Below are positions 23,399 to 34,990 of a stretch of DNA of 64,000 bases, piece after piece. The notes under the pieces are model-generated. The model saw only the letters and a program-made list of their open reading frames with translations, made no database searches and had not been told where the DNA came from. Source of the DNA: Lophium mytilinum. Its lineage: Eukaryota; Ascomycota; Dothideomycetes; Mytilinidiales; Mytilinidiaceae. The DNA lies in the NCBI GenBank assembly GCA_010093605.1, contig MU004182.1:1800358-1864357 (forward strand), in the 5' to 3' direction. Position 1 is the first letter of the stretch, and each line of letters starts with the position of its first letter. A program made the translations under genes and the position numbers.

Positions 23399-25921
23399 AT
23401 GGACACAGAGGATGGGCAGATATTCATAAAGGTGGGACCACATCGAGAGCCGCGCTCTTTGGCGCTTCAACGATACCTTTCTGTGCCCTCAGTATGTGGC
23501 TTGATCAGAACTAATCGTCCACAGAATCTGGCCTACTTTGTACGAACTCACGAAAAAGCACTCGCCAACGCCCTCCAACTGCAGCGCCAGTCTCCTAAAA
23601 ATGCAGCCCCCTCGGGTGGAGGCCCCGCCTCCCCGACGCCGAACCCACCCTCCAACTCTGCCTCTACCTTCGCGGCTGCTCTCTCCCTTCCCTACCTCAC
23701 TTTTACCTCGCAAACGATAAAGCCCGCAAAGCTGACCCTGACCCCGCACCACCTCTTCTACCTCCTCTCCCGCTTCGAGGAGCTATCGATTCCTGTGGGA
23801 CCAATGAATATTAGGCTGGAAAACATACACTCCGAGTCAACAAACTATGTCTCGTTCTTGAGCAAGGCACAGAGGAACAAAAGCAGGGCTTCCGATCGTG
23901 ACTCGATGCACTCCGTGTCTAGCATACGCAGTGTAATGTCAGGCATGTCTTCGTTGTGGTCTACACTGGGCCTCGCTTCCAACAGTGCAGCCAAGGCAGA
24001 AAAGCAGAAGGCTGCTATCCAAGAGGACTTGAAATACCTCTATTCTGCCTTTACCAAGATTCCGTGTCTACGCCTTGCGCCTGACCACAAGGCCCGCCTC
24101 ATCGCAGGCTACGAGGAGTTCCCCTTTGATAGTGCCGTGCCTCTTTTTGCGTTCAAGAACCTGAGTGCCCTCGAGATCTACGACGTAGACTTCCGCCAAT
24201 TTTATGGTTGGGATCGACTAGCTGAGCAACTACGGAGCCTCACTGTCAAAAGAGCTGGAGTGGACGACCCGGCCGATTTGCTGATAAACGTTGTCCTAGA
24301 CGATATGGACAAACGGAGAAAGAGGTCTGCGAAGGCGCCACCGTCACCCGTCACGCCATGGACTGCGGCTAATCCTGCTACCAAAAATGTTGACATTGCA
24401 AGGTCGCAGACGCCACCGGCATCGCCAGGCGACAGACTGGGACCAAACAGCCCCCAAAGCGTTCCCATGGCGAGGAGTGGCTCTAGTGAATCCAAGTCCA
24501 CACCCCGCGCTAGGCAACGGAGTGCATCACCTACGCGACCTCACAGTTCCAGGCATGGTTCGACCAATGTGTATGGCAGAGGTAGTATGGGAAATATCCG
24601 ACGTTCATCCGGAAGCTCAGGATCTAGCGTTCAGTCGGCGACTCCTCGCAATAGCACATCTAATCTGCTGTCCACCGCGTGGTTCCCGTCAACCAAGTGG
24701 AGATTTTTGAGGCATCTGAGTCTTGCTGACAATGCCTTGACCAACATCTCAACGGCAAGTCTGGCTCCACTGGCCAACACTTTGCAGTCTTTTGATCTTT
24801 CAGCAAACCTCTTCACAGAGATTCCCGACAGTCTGGCTTCATTGACGTCTCTCCGTGCGCTGAATCTTTCGAACTGCATGATTGAGTCGCTGCACTCGCT
24901 GGGAAGGAGTCCGTTGCCGGCTATAACTACCCTGAACCTCCGTTCCAACCGTCTGGTCTCGCTTGCCGGCGTAGAGCGGCTGCTGTCTTTGGAGCGTGTT
25001 GACTTGCGTGATAACAAGCTAACAGATCCAACCGAAGTTGCTCGTCTGACAGGCATTCCGGAAATACAGGAGATCTACGTCAGTCGCAACCCGTTCTGCA
25101 AAACACACAGCAACTACCGTGTTACAATCTTCAACCTGTTCCGAAAAACGCCTGGATTTTCTGAAGATATTGTCATTGACACCACCGGGCCAGGCTACAG
25201 CGAGCGCAAGCAGCTAGTCGATAGGGCGCCGGAACGTCCCAATGTTCCTGTTATGAAAACACCTCCAGAGGACGACGTGCGTCCACCTCCACCTCCGCCC
25301 AAGCCGCGCCCAGTCTTTGCGGATGTTCCCGGACAGGGGAATATCGAATCCCAGACTCAACCGGCGAGATCACACCACCGTTCGAGAAGTGATTATGGGA
25401 CAGGGGGAACGGGATCGCAAAGACGGCGCAAACCAAAGCGGCGGATAGTAGAGCTGTCGCAAAGCGAGCACGCAAAGTCTGCAGCTTTACCACCTCTCCC
25501 GCCGCCGCCCCACTTCAGCGAACCGCCGCCATCTGACGATGTATACACCAGCCCGGTCAAGCCGCAGCTCCATACAGCACAAACAGTATCTGGCGCTTTA
25601 ACCACCATACACACCCACCCTGATCAAGGGCAACTTCCTCTCATAAACACCACCCTAGCCACCCATCCTAAAGACTCGGCAGTGGAGTTTGGTTCGGACT
25701 CGACGGTGGACTTTGACGTTAGCAGCGACCTTTACAAAAAGAAAATTGAAGCCTTGCGGCAGGACTTTGGAAGCACCTGGCTTACGGCACTTGGGGACGA
25801 GTCGTGGGATTCTCAAACCGTGGGAAGCTTTCCCGAGCCGGGCTTCTCTCCTTCGCTCAAGCCGTCTCTGACCCGTACGCCCAGTCAAGGCATAGTGTCA
25901 GGAGGACGAACGCTCGGCTGA
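23399..25921 (+). CDS. Leucine-rich-repeat protein
   Basis: The preferred model has two exons, 23399..23431 and 23525..25921 (809 aa). The 93-bp intron runs from GTGGGA to CCACAG with an ACTAAT branch; it joins QIFIK to NLAYFVRTHEKALANALQ. The intron is a multiple of three and has no stop, so an 840-aa read-through form is also open. The N-terminal part (about 40-290) has no family I can name. A Ser/Arg/Pro-rich disordered region follows (about 300-410, many SP/TP sites). Then come SDS22-like leucine-rich repeats of about 23 residues (LRHLSLADNALT, LQSFDLSANLFTEIP, LRALNLSNCMI, ITTLNLRSNRLVSL, LERVDLRDNKLTDP) closed by an LRR-cap-like YVSRNPFCKT. The C-terminal tail is proline-rich (PPPPPPKPRP). 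An SDS22-like fold suggests a scaffold that could contact PP1, whose gene is the next one downstream, but that is inference only. Confidence 0.85.
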   Translation: MDTEDGQIFIKVGPHREPRSLALQRYLSVPSVCGLIRTNRPQNLAYFVRTHEKALANALQLQRQSPKNAAPSGGGPASPTPNPPSNSASTFAAALSLPYLTFTSQTIKPAKLTLTPHHLFYLLSRFEELSIPVGPMNIRLENIHSESTNYVSFLSKAQRNKSRASDRDSMHSVSSIRSVMSGMSSLWSTLGLASNSAAKAEKQKAAIQEDLKYLYSAFTKIPCLRLAPDHKARLIAGYEEFPFDSAVPLFAFKNLSALEIYDVDFRQFYGWDRLAEQLRSLTVKRAGVDDPADLLINVVLDDMDKRRKRSAKAPPSPVTPWTAANPATKNVDIARSQTPPASPGDRLGPNSPQSVPMARSGSSESKSTPRARQRSASPTRPHSSRHGSTNVYGRGSMGNIRRSSGSSGSSVQSATPRNSTSNLLSTAWFPSTKWRFLRHLSLADNALTNISTASLAPLANTLQSFDLSANLFTEIPDSLASLTSLRALNLSNCMIESLHSLGRSPLPAITTLNLRSNRLVSLAGVERLLSLERVDLRDNKLTDPTEVARLTGIPEIQEIYVSRNPFCKTHSNYRVTIFNLFRKTPGFSEDIVIDTTGPGYSERKQLVDRAPERPNVPVMKTPPEDDVRPPPPPPKPRPVFADVPGQGNIESQTQPARSHHRSRSDYGTGGTGSQRRRKPKRRIVELSQSEHAKSAALPPLPPPPHFSEPPPSDDVYTSPVKPQLHTAQTVSGALTTIHTHPDQGQLPLINTTLATHPKDSAVEFGSDSTVDFDVSSDLYKKKIEALRQDFGSTWLTALGDESWDSQTVGSFPEPGFSPSLKPSLTRTPSQGIVSGGRTLG

Positions 25922-27976
25922 AGCCATATCCCCCTTCAACCACGCCGAGCTATACTCCGAAAGTGTTTCATCCAGCGAGGCGTCTACGTTTCATCCTTAT
26001 ACCTCCCCTTTCTCTGTCAGTCTCTGCGCGGTTTGTCTCCTCTCGTTCACGGCCATGAATTTACGCATGCATGCTTTTTGTAGATCATTATGCACGGCGT
26101 TGGGGTTCCTTTCGAGCTCGAGCGCCGAGGCTTACCGCTCGCTGTATCCTATTCCTGTTTGCAGCTGTTGATGTTTCATTCTCTGCCGGTTCTGCTCCTA
26201 GTTTTGCTCTAAAACGGTTGCATTGCTTGCATTTGCTTGGTGCTGGAGGGGTTTTATTGGCATGTTTGCGCTGTTTGCTTGCATTTTTTTCTGGAGAATG
26301 TGGTCTGCATGGTTGTATGATAAGGGTTGGGTTTTCCTATGTGTTCTGCAGCGATTCAGCCAGATGATTTCAAGACGAGCGATGTGCGGGGGATTGCGTA
26401 GAGAAAGGAGACTGGCAGGCTTCCTGGAATGCATATTTAGCTCATTGTTCAGACTGGGGCCGGGCGCTCTAGTTATAGTTTGTGTCTGCCCGAATCCAAA
26501 TGAAGGTTCTTCCAATGTCCCGCTATCTTTTTCACTGTGCATCTCGTATATGATGTCACCGGGCACGTGATCTTCCCGCGACGACCCCCTCCTCGAACAT
26601 GAAACCGCCCCTCCGTGGCGACCACGATGGCGCCGCTTCTTCCAGCGGATTCCCAAAGCAGCCGACCGGGAGCCAGAGCCGCATAAGGCGTGGGCGAGAG
26701 TATGTTTCTAGCTAGTTGATGCCTGAAGGGGTCCTCGAAGCGGATCATGCGGACGACGGGCCTCAGGCCTGGCCTTGCCCGCTGGACACTGAGGCGACAC
26801 GTAGCGTGGCATTCACGAGGCACGCAGTGTATGTGTATATGTGGATGCGTGTACGTGTATATAAACTGGTGCTTTGTTCGAGATACAGCTTTGCCACGCA
26901 AGTCTAGCGACGTGTAAGACCGGCAGTGTTTCTAAGCTGGCGGGTGCAGCTGGCGGTGCAGCTTTTGTATAGGGCTCCTTAGCGCCAGCTCCAAGGCCGT
27001 TTGTCAGTGAGCAGGGTGAGCGACTGGGGGGCGTCGGGCGTGGGTCGGTCTCTTCTGGCGGCGCTGCTGTCTGTGCCGGCTGCGATCGCTCTCATCCCTT
27101 CACAGCACCGCAGACAACTTTTCTGCTGTCCTCGCTGCCTCTTCTGCTGCCCTGCCTCCATCGAATCCGTTAGCATTCCCGCCCTCTGCTGCCGCAAATT
27201 GCATCGGTGTCGGCACATTCCTCCCGCACTCGAAATCGCACACTTCCTAAACGAGAGTGGCTCATCGTCCTCACTCTGAAACGCAAACTCGACCTCTGCC
27301 CAACATCAGCCGCCGCCCACCTCAACACCAACTCCCAACGCCCGCAGTCCTCATTACCCTCCGTCCGGCTCCGCTGGTCTTGCTGTTGCTCCCTCCGCTG
27401 CGACTTTCTGCACCGCAGCCTCCCGCCGCCCGCTGTAGCGGTGAAAGAGCGCATCCCACTCCGTGAGAACCTCGACTCTCGCTCCGGTCACAACAACGCC
27501 TCCCCACCACCACCGCGCCAGCCTGCCCGCCGCTATCCACAGCGCTGCCGCACACAAACGTTCCCAAATATCCGCTGCTGAGTCTTCTGTGCTGCACACT
27601 CCTGCCAAGTCGCGTGATTCCGGCACCGCCGTTTGGCGTCTTCTGAGGGGCTTCGAGCCAATTCTCTGCACTCGACGGCATCGCTGTCCACAGCCTATCT
27701 AGAGTTCTGCACATTCACAAGCATCAGAGGTAAGCTATACATCCCAGCGTGTCTTTCTATTCACTCTGCCCGCATGTCGCCCAATGACCAGGCTCCCTCC
27801 CCATCTGCGTCATCAAAACAGCTCCCGACGCGATTGCTAACCTTTTCTCCTCCCCACCAGGCGGCACACACCACACTTGCACCGCAGCGCAATCTCACCA
27901 CCCCACCTCTTAACCCCCCGCGAGGCTCACTCGCTTCCTCATACTTACCCGCAACAGCCATCAGCAAGCCCCAGCG
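25922..27976. other. Intergenic region and 5' leader of the PP1 gene
   Basis: The first part is T/G-rich 3' UTR-like sequence. From about 27.2 kb the + strand becomes C/T-rich, typical of a fungal promoter and 5' UTR. A GTAAGC donor at 27730 and acceptors at 27957 (CAACAG) or 27964 would fit an intron in the 5' UTR of the PP1 gene; this is unproven. A CACGTGA motif is at 26564-26570. No protein gene is supported. Confidence 0.45.
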
Positions 27977-29194
<1,218 letters not shown>

Positions 29195-30726
29195 CACACT
29201 ATAAACAGATGAAAAACAATTACGAACTCCTCGTGCAGCAGGTTCGGGCGTCGATAGACATACCCACAACGTTATTACGCGCCACCCCCGATCGTCGCCT
29301 ACAGATGAGCATCGAAGTATCCGCGTCACTCGCCAATATCGTTCCCTACCTTCCTTCGGCAGACACTGGATTATTCGACCCTCGAACCCCGACGACCCTC
29401 GAGCTCGGCTGCATGTTTAACGCCCACCCATACCTTCACTATCTGTCAAGTTGCGATTTGTCATCCAAGCCCGCGAAAATCAACGGTACCACAAACTTTA
29501 CGATGACGAAGGCGAGAAACTCTCTTGGCTCATTTGTGTGTGTTTTGTTGCCCCTCCTTTCTTTTTCCTCCTTTTCAACAACTGTTTCTGTGTTATGAGA
29601 TAAAGGGACTTGGGGGGGCGAAACAATTACGAATTAACTGGTCCCTCGAATTGTTCTTTCTGGACATTCCCCCCCTTTTTTTAGCTTTTGCGTCCCGTCT
29701 TTCTGAGAACTCGCCGGGCGGAAAGAATCGTGACGGGGGGGAGTTCTGTTGTGCTTTCTGTTGAAAATGGAACGATGGTTTATTAACTTCCACAAGACTC
29801 GTGTGCTTTGCTTTAGTGTCTAACCTGCCCCCTGCCCTGCACGTGTCCGATCTGGGCGCTGCTAGATGGAATTGTATTGTACCTTCACAATTAAACGGCC
29901 TTGACGACGGTAAATGTGTGAGTTGGTATGTCCCTAAACGAATTGCTGCCTCGAAAGCTCCCACACCCTTTTCAATAACACAAATCTCCTCATGGCTTTC
30001 TCACTGTGTGATATAGTGCAGTGAGGTTTTCTTAAGAGGTCCGGGGTGGCGAGGTGAGTGCCGGTGTTGATGTCGATACTAGATGGGATCCAGAGGTGGT
30101 CTCTGGTATAGTACAAGGGCATACTTCTAGACCGTATGAGTGCTATGAGAGCTATATACTACTATCACGAGCAAGCTCGTTACTGAACAGGTGGTTAGGC
30201 AAGAGGTAATCTATCGTTCGCTGCATGGCACTTTGACATCGCGCTTAGATTGTCAACATCCAAAAGTCTAGGGGGGGAAACTCTATGCGGTGGCGAATGG
30301 GTGTAGGAGGGAGGGCCATGGCCTGTGGCCGTCACGTTGGAGGGGAGCGGGAGAGGTACTTCGATGTCATTGGTGTCATGGGCGATGTTATTGGCGATGC
30401 CATTTCTTGTAAGTCTTCACTGTTCACGGAGAGATGGATGGTTCAGGCTGACTTTACTGGATAGATTGGGGTTCGAGCTTTAATATGGAATCTAGATGTT
30501 TTTTTGCTAGAAAATTCAGGGTTTTACTATTTGTCTACGGTGAATGCAATGCTAAGTCCATTCAAATCCAAAAGACTAACCCAACGCGTTGAAGTAAACG
30601 ACTTCATCCATGCGTATCCTAATGCAGCAGAAGGCTTGTAGCACAACCATTAGCGTCAACAGAGAAAGCTAGCAGATGCCTCTCGTGATTTATTGACAAG
30701 GCATCTTTTGAAGGCCCAGTTGAAGC
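29195..30726. other. Intergenic region
   Basis: 1.5 kb between the PP1 stop and the stop of the convergent F-box gene. It contains T-rich 3' UTR-like sequence. No coding frame with recognisable content was seen. Confidence 0.5.
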
Positions 30727-32307
30727 CTAGGTCGGCCGAATGATTTGGAAATCAACATTGACGTCCATGAAAGCTTTCGCCACATTTTTCTGCTCCAAGC
30801 TCCCAGCAAACTCCACCTCCTGAATATCCTCAACCAACCGAACCTCATCGGTAGGCGGATGACGAATCGTAAACCTCCGCAGCGCGGGCAGATTCCCGGC
30901 ACGGACGCTCTCCAGAATCTGCTGCACGCGCATCTCAGCCTTCTTCCGATTCACTCTCGCCCAGAGATCCGTGACGACCAACTCCTCCAAACACCGCGGC
31001 AGCAGGTCCGGCACACCCTCGACGCTGAAATCATATCCCCACAGCATCGCCGCAGCAATCTCGAAGTGCTTCAAGTTCCGAAAGCCGGCCAGCGAGCCGA
31101 TCGTTCGCTGAACCTTGCAAATCGTCCCTCCATGTTTGTCGCGCCCGTCGATGACGAGCGTCTCAAGGGTGCGGTTCTGCGTCATAAGGGCCTGCATGAA
31201 GCGCCGGTTAAGCATGCCGCTCTCGGAGATGTGCAACGAACGAAGTTTCTTGCAGGTTGCGAGCGCCTTGCCAAAGCCGCGGGACATGGATGCGTCGCCG
31301 TTGTCGGAGAGTCGCAAGGTGTGGATTCCGGAGAGGTCCTTGTCTGTGTTGGGAGCTGGCTTGAACGTGTATTCATCGCCAGGGCGAAATCCCGCCCGTC
31401 GGATGTGCAACACGGACGGTAGGGACATCCACGGGCTATCGGATAGGTCATGATTCAAGCACTGCGGCCCGGCGATATCAACCTCCTTCAGCTTCGCGAA
31501 CGTCTGCCGGAGAGGCGAACAGAGGTCTGAGGCTCCGTCGTGCACCCACGGGGTCCGCGTGGCGAGCAAGGCTGCTTGCGCCAGCGCGCTGCTCAGATCC
31601 GGCCACCCGAAGCGCGTGAAGTGGAGTTTGAGGCGTGAGATGTTGGGGACCATGGAGAGCAGCACGGCGAGGACGGCGTCGAGGCTACCCATGCGGAGGG
31701 CGTTGACCCAAAAGTTGGTCTGGTAGTAGCCGTATGATGCTTGCCCTGCGTTGCCGGAGGAAGGTTTGCAGAAGGTGTGGCCGTATGGTAGCGCCGCGGC
31801 TATGGCTTCGTCTACGAGTGTCTGGACGGTTTGGGGGTCGATCTCCTCCAGGTCTCGCCATCGATCAAGGTGGTCTTGGGGTTCGCGACGGGGGTCTTTT
31901 AGCGAGCGGAGATCGGTGTACGTGATGGATTTGACGAGGTTGGCCAGGTCGGGATATGTGTGGAGGGTAGTGATGAGCTGGGCCATTCGTACCCTGTCGT
32001 CGTCAGAGGATGTGAAGGAGATGTCTCGGAAAAGTGCTTCACTTCCGATTGCGTTTATCCGCTTGGATACTAGGGATAGGTTGGCGAGATCGATGCTTGG
32101 TATGCTTTCTGCTACTTGGAGAAGAAGCTCATTGGGGAGTGACAGAAGCGGAGCGAGCGAGGCTGGCTGGGGATGCTCGCTGGGTAGCACGGTTGAGCTA
32201 GGAGAGCTTTCTAGCACCTCCAGCTCCTCTCGTTCTGGCATATGTAAATCAGGTGCTGTAGGGGCTGTATGAGCACCCAAAAGGAGGGACTGAATGTCTG
32301 GTAGCAT
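30727..32307 (-). CDS. F-box protein (single exon, 526 aa)
   Basis: Predicted SCF receptor. After a ~50-residue Pro/Ser-rich leader, the F-box lies at about 54-98 (LLSLPNELLLQVAESIPSIDLANLSLVSKRINAIGSEALF), which should bind Skp1. The rest is a long C-terminal region with irregular leucine-rich stretches (NISRLKLHFTRFG, LRSLHISESGM, LETLVIDGRD, LRRFTIRH), the usual architecture of expanded fungal F-box families. ATG at 32305-32307 on the minus strand; no intron is needed. It is divergently paired with the F-box gene at 32776, and the two share the F-box core SIDLA..S..SK...S, suggesting an old duplication. Substrate unknown. Confidence 0.85.
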   Translation of the reverse strand: MLPDIQSLLLGAHTAPTAPDLHMPEREELEVLESSPSSTVLPSEHPQPASLAPLLSLPNELLLQVAESIPSIDLANLSLVSKRINAIGSEALFRDISFTSSDDDRVRMAQLITTLHTYPDLANLVKSITYTDLRSLKDPRREPQDHLDRWRDLEEIDPQTVQTLVDEAIAAALPYGHTFCKPSSGNAGQASYGYYQTNFWVNALRMGSLDAVLAVLLSMVPNISRLKLHFTRFGWPDLSSALAQAALLATRTPWVHDGASDLCSPLRQTFAKLKEVDIAGPQCLNHDLSDSPWMSLPSVLHIRRAGFRPGDEYTFKPAPNTDKDLSGIHTLRLSDNGDASMSRGFGKALATCKKLRSLHISESGMLNRRFMQALMTQNRTLETLVIDGRDKHGGTICKVQRTIGSLAGFRNLKHFEIAAAMLWGYDFSVEGVPDLLPRCLEELVVTDLWARVNRKKAEMRVQQILESVRAGNLPALRRFTIRHPPTDEVRLVEDIQEVEFAGSLEQKNVAKAFMDVNVDFQIIRPT

Positions 32308-32775
32308 AGAGCCTGATGCTGCCTGAAGTGAATGATATGATGAGTAGGCAATCAGCTAACTTGTTGAGTAGTGGGTGAGGTAGGTTGTGTGCTGGCAGCT
32401 GATGATCCTCAGGTCTATGCAGTGATCGATAGGCTGCTATATAGTGGAAACTTTGTTGTCAGGCTAAGTGTAAGGACAATGTGAAGTGAAAGTACGTGTA
32501 AGTAGAATGTGAATATTATGTGGCTCCAGGCATACACGGCTCTACCTGAACATCACTCTCGGATTGCTTGATGTCAGCGCAGGATGGAAGCTGTAAGTTC
32601 ACTCCTTCCGAATCAGGTTCTTGTCCTTTATAAGTTCGCTCTGCTGGATCTCTCGAAGTGCACTGCAACCAGTGAGTCAAGTCAGCCACCACCCACCACC
32701 ACCACCAGCCATACATTGCCAACAAACACTCTTGTACAACTACACAGTCAGCTCTGATCTATTGAACCAGCTTCA
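32308..32775. promoter_or_regulatory. Shared promoter region between divergent F-box genes
   Basis: 468 bp separates the two divergent starts. The part near the + gene has a CCA-rich microsatellite (about 32685-32709, CCACCACCCACCACC...). This region must drive both genes; no specific binding site could be assigned. Confidence 0.5.
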
Positions 32776-34233
32776 ATGTCTCTCATGAAAGGATTACCGA
32801 CGGAGTTGCAGCAAATGATCTTCGAGTATCTCCCTAGCATTGACCTAGCGGCAGTCTCCGTATCTTCAAAGAAGCTGCATTCGACTGTCGAGCATGTTCT
32901 CTACCATTCATTAGTCTTCGAAAAATGCTCACATGAGCTCGACGAGCGGCCTTGCATAGAATGGGAGCAAAAAGCCTGGAACAGACTGATGGTTTTGCTC
33001 GAGACCATGGTGAAGCGTCCTGACCTAGCTTCACATATCCGTATCTTTGAGTTCGAAGCCCATGGAAATTTCGAAATAGATGTCTTCGATGACAGAGCGG
33101 ATAAGGATTGGAGCAACTACTATGACTGCTCAGTTAAACGGCCGTCTTCAGAGATGATGCGACACCTAAAAGACGTGATGCCGGGAATAAGACTCCACGA
33201 AAACCAGTTCACCAACCACTTGTTCGTAGAGAGATGGATCAAAGATATCCAGAATTTCGATTGGGATGCAGCCATAGCATTGGTCTTAGCGCTAGGCAAC
33301 AATCTCCAGTCCATTAAGATCGCCGAACAATGCGACGGAAAGGACTGGATCTTGAGCCATCACCATTCGCTTCGGTTCCCCGAGTATGTTCCTCTAGTAG
33401 CCGGAGCTGCAGCAATGTCGAAGCGCATGCCAGGCGAGAGGAAACTTCTGGCGAATCTCCAGCAAGCTGAGGTTCCAAACTATCGTATGGTGGACTTGTG
33501 TCCGAACCCATGGATACATGTTCCCTCAATACGCGAACTCACAATGTCAACTCTATTCCCAGAGTTTCGATTCTGGAGGGGCCCTCCCTCTATCAGGTTG
33601 AACGCGGTGGAGACGGCGAATTGCGCTTTACACGTACTGGACCTGTCGTTCGTCACCCTCGAACAATATGACTTCGAGAGCTTCCTGAAATCGTGTGGCG
33701 GTAGTCTTCGTGACTTGAGGTTGACGTCTCCGAGGTTGACGTCTCTAGAGGAGCACGGGAGGTCTCCCAACATCTGGAAGGCGGTTTCCGCGCATGCGCC
33801 AAACCTGGAAAGGCTGACACTTGAGGATTGTGTTATGCGGGATGATGCCCAAGAGCGAGACCTGAGTACTTTGCTGCATCTGAGAACATTCGTCTGCTCA
33901 TATAGCTCCAGGTTCTCTCCTGATTTGAACCCTGCGACGGACGACCCCAACTGGTACTGTTTGCTGCCTCAGGGGCTAGAGGAGTTGGCAATCACAGGCT
34001 GCCCCGAGACGCCCAAGGGCTGGGATCTCTTCGATTCGGTAGAGTCACTCGTCGACACTACGCTTTCCGGACGATTCCCCGCATTGCGGAGCATTCAAGT
34101 TGATTTCCACCTCTTGTGTGGCCCAAACTTTAGGACAGAGTTCAAGCGAGCTGTTACAGTTGCACGCTGTCAGGAGATGACACGCATGTCAGGGCAGAAG
34201 GTGCAAGTCAGCACTAACGCTGCGGATGCGTAG
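32776..34233 (+). CDS. F-box protein (single exon, 485 aa)
   Basis: Predicted SCF receptor. The F-box is at the very N-terminus, about residues 5-45 (KGLPTELQQMIFEYLPSIDLAAVSVSSKKLHSTVEHVLYHSL). The remainder has several leucine-rich segments (LHVLDLSFVTLEQYDFESFLKSCGGSLRDLRL, LERLTLEDCVM, LEELAITGCPE) consistent with an LRR-like substrate platform. The start is the ATG at 32776 and the frame is unbroken. Its divergent neighbour at 30727-32307 is of the same type, and a third relative lies at 53504-55218. Substrate unknown. Confidence 0.85.
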   Translation: MSLMKGLPTELQQMIFEYLPSIDLAAVSVSSKKLHSTVEHVLYHSLVFEKCSHELDERPCIEWEQKAWNRLMVLLETMVKRPDLASHIRIFEFEAHGNFEIDVFDDRADKDWSNYYDCSVKRPSSEMMRHLKDVMPGIRLHENQFTNHLFVERWIKDIQNFDWDAAIALVLALGNNLQSIKIAEQCDGKDWILSHHHSLRFPEYVPLVAGAAAMSKRMPGERKLLANLQQAEVPNYRMVDLCPNPWIHVPSIRELTMSTLFPEFRFWRGPPSIRLNAVETANCALHVLDLSFVTLEQYDFESFLKSCGGSLRDLRLTSPRLTSLEEHGRSPNIWKAVSAHAPNLERLTLEDCVMRDDAQERDLSTLLHLRTFVCSYSSRFSPDLNPATDDPNWYCLLPQGLEELAITGCPETPKGWDLFDSVESLVDTTLSGRFPALRSIQVDFHLLCGPNFRTEFKRAVTVARCQEMTRMSGQKVQVSTNAADA

Positions 34234-34817
34234 ACGAGTATTATGATCGACTTCGTTTATGGGAAGGAATACGTATCTTCGGTATCTCAGGAAGATATAC
34301 CGACTGATACTGATAGATTCCAGGTTCAGGTAGGCTACTCGGATCTGAGTTATGTGGGGCGCAATATTCTTGGATGTACGGGTTTACACAAAGGACCGAC
34401 ATACATACGATTCCCCTTGAACAAGGGGTAGTCTAAGACTGATTGTAATTAGCGACTACTTTATGGAATCTTGAATAAAAACATACAGATAATTAGCGAT
34501 TGTTGCCCAAGCGGAAAGTGATTTCTCGCGCGCACGTGCTACCCAGCCTTCCACAGTGGTATGTACCCTCAAATCTTACTAGGGAAAAGAGGTGCGCAAC
34601 TAGGTTCCAGGGTATTTCCGTCAATACGCTTGAATAGTTCGATGTGGATGAAGTTGCGTAGCTGAGCATCTGTGTATCCGAGGCGCTCATTCAGCGGTTA
34701 TTGCGCGCACAACCAACGGGGAGGGCCCAATTCGTACTTAATAAAAACAATTGGCGTCATTGAGTGTACATGAGTGGGTAGATAGGTGAATGGCGAAGTA
34801 CGCAAGCAAGAAGAGGC
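34234..34817. other. Intergenic region
   Basis: Region downstream of the F-box gene. The short open frames here have no recognisable content. Confidence 0.4.
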
Positions 34818-34990
34818 AAAAAGAAAACATCTCCAAATCTTTCCCCAACCCCACCGGGAATCGAACCCGGCACCATTGTAATTCCTAAGACGGGTCGATT
34901 TCGAATCCGCCTGGCTTAGTATAGGAGCGGCGACGGATCACATACTGTATGTCGTATCCTGGGTGTCAACTCCACTAAGCCATTAGGAGA
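34818..34990 (-). ncRNA. tRNA-like RNA polymerase III locus, degenerate or novel
   Basis: On the minus strand there is a perfect A-box (TGGCTTAGTGG, 34972-34982) and a perfect B-box within a T-arm hairpin (CCGGG-TTCGATT-CCCGG; B-box 34857-34867). They are followed by T-runs (34824-34827 and 34818-34822) that could terminate Pol III. Box spacing is about 105 bp, too long for an intron-less tRNA. Acceptor-stem and D-stem pairing is poor whichever start I try, and I could not build a clean anticodon arm. A perfect internal hairpin (34935-34959, ACATAC/GTATGT with GGAT/ATCC) lies between the boxes. It could be an intron-bearing tRNA I failed to fold, a tRNA pseudogene, a SINE-like element or another Pol III RNA. 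Confidence 0.4.

Noticed and set aside
31751-32272. 173-codon + frame antisense to the F-box gene
   Set aside because: Lies wholly within the minus-strand F-box gene, whose product has a clear F-box; the antisense product has none.
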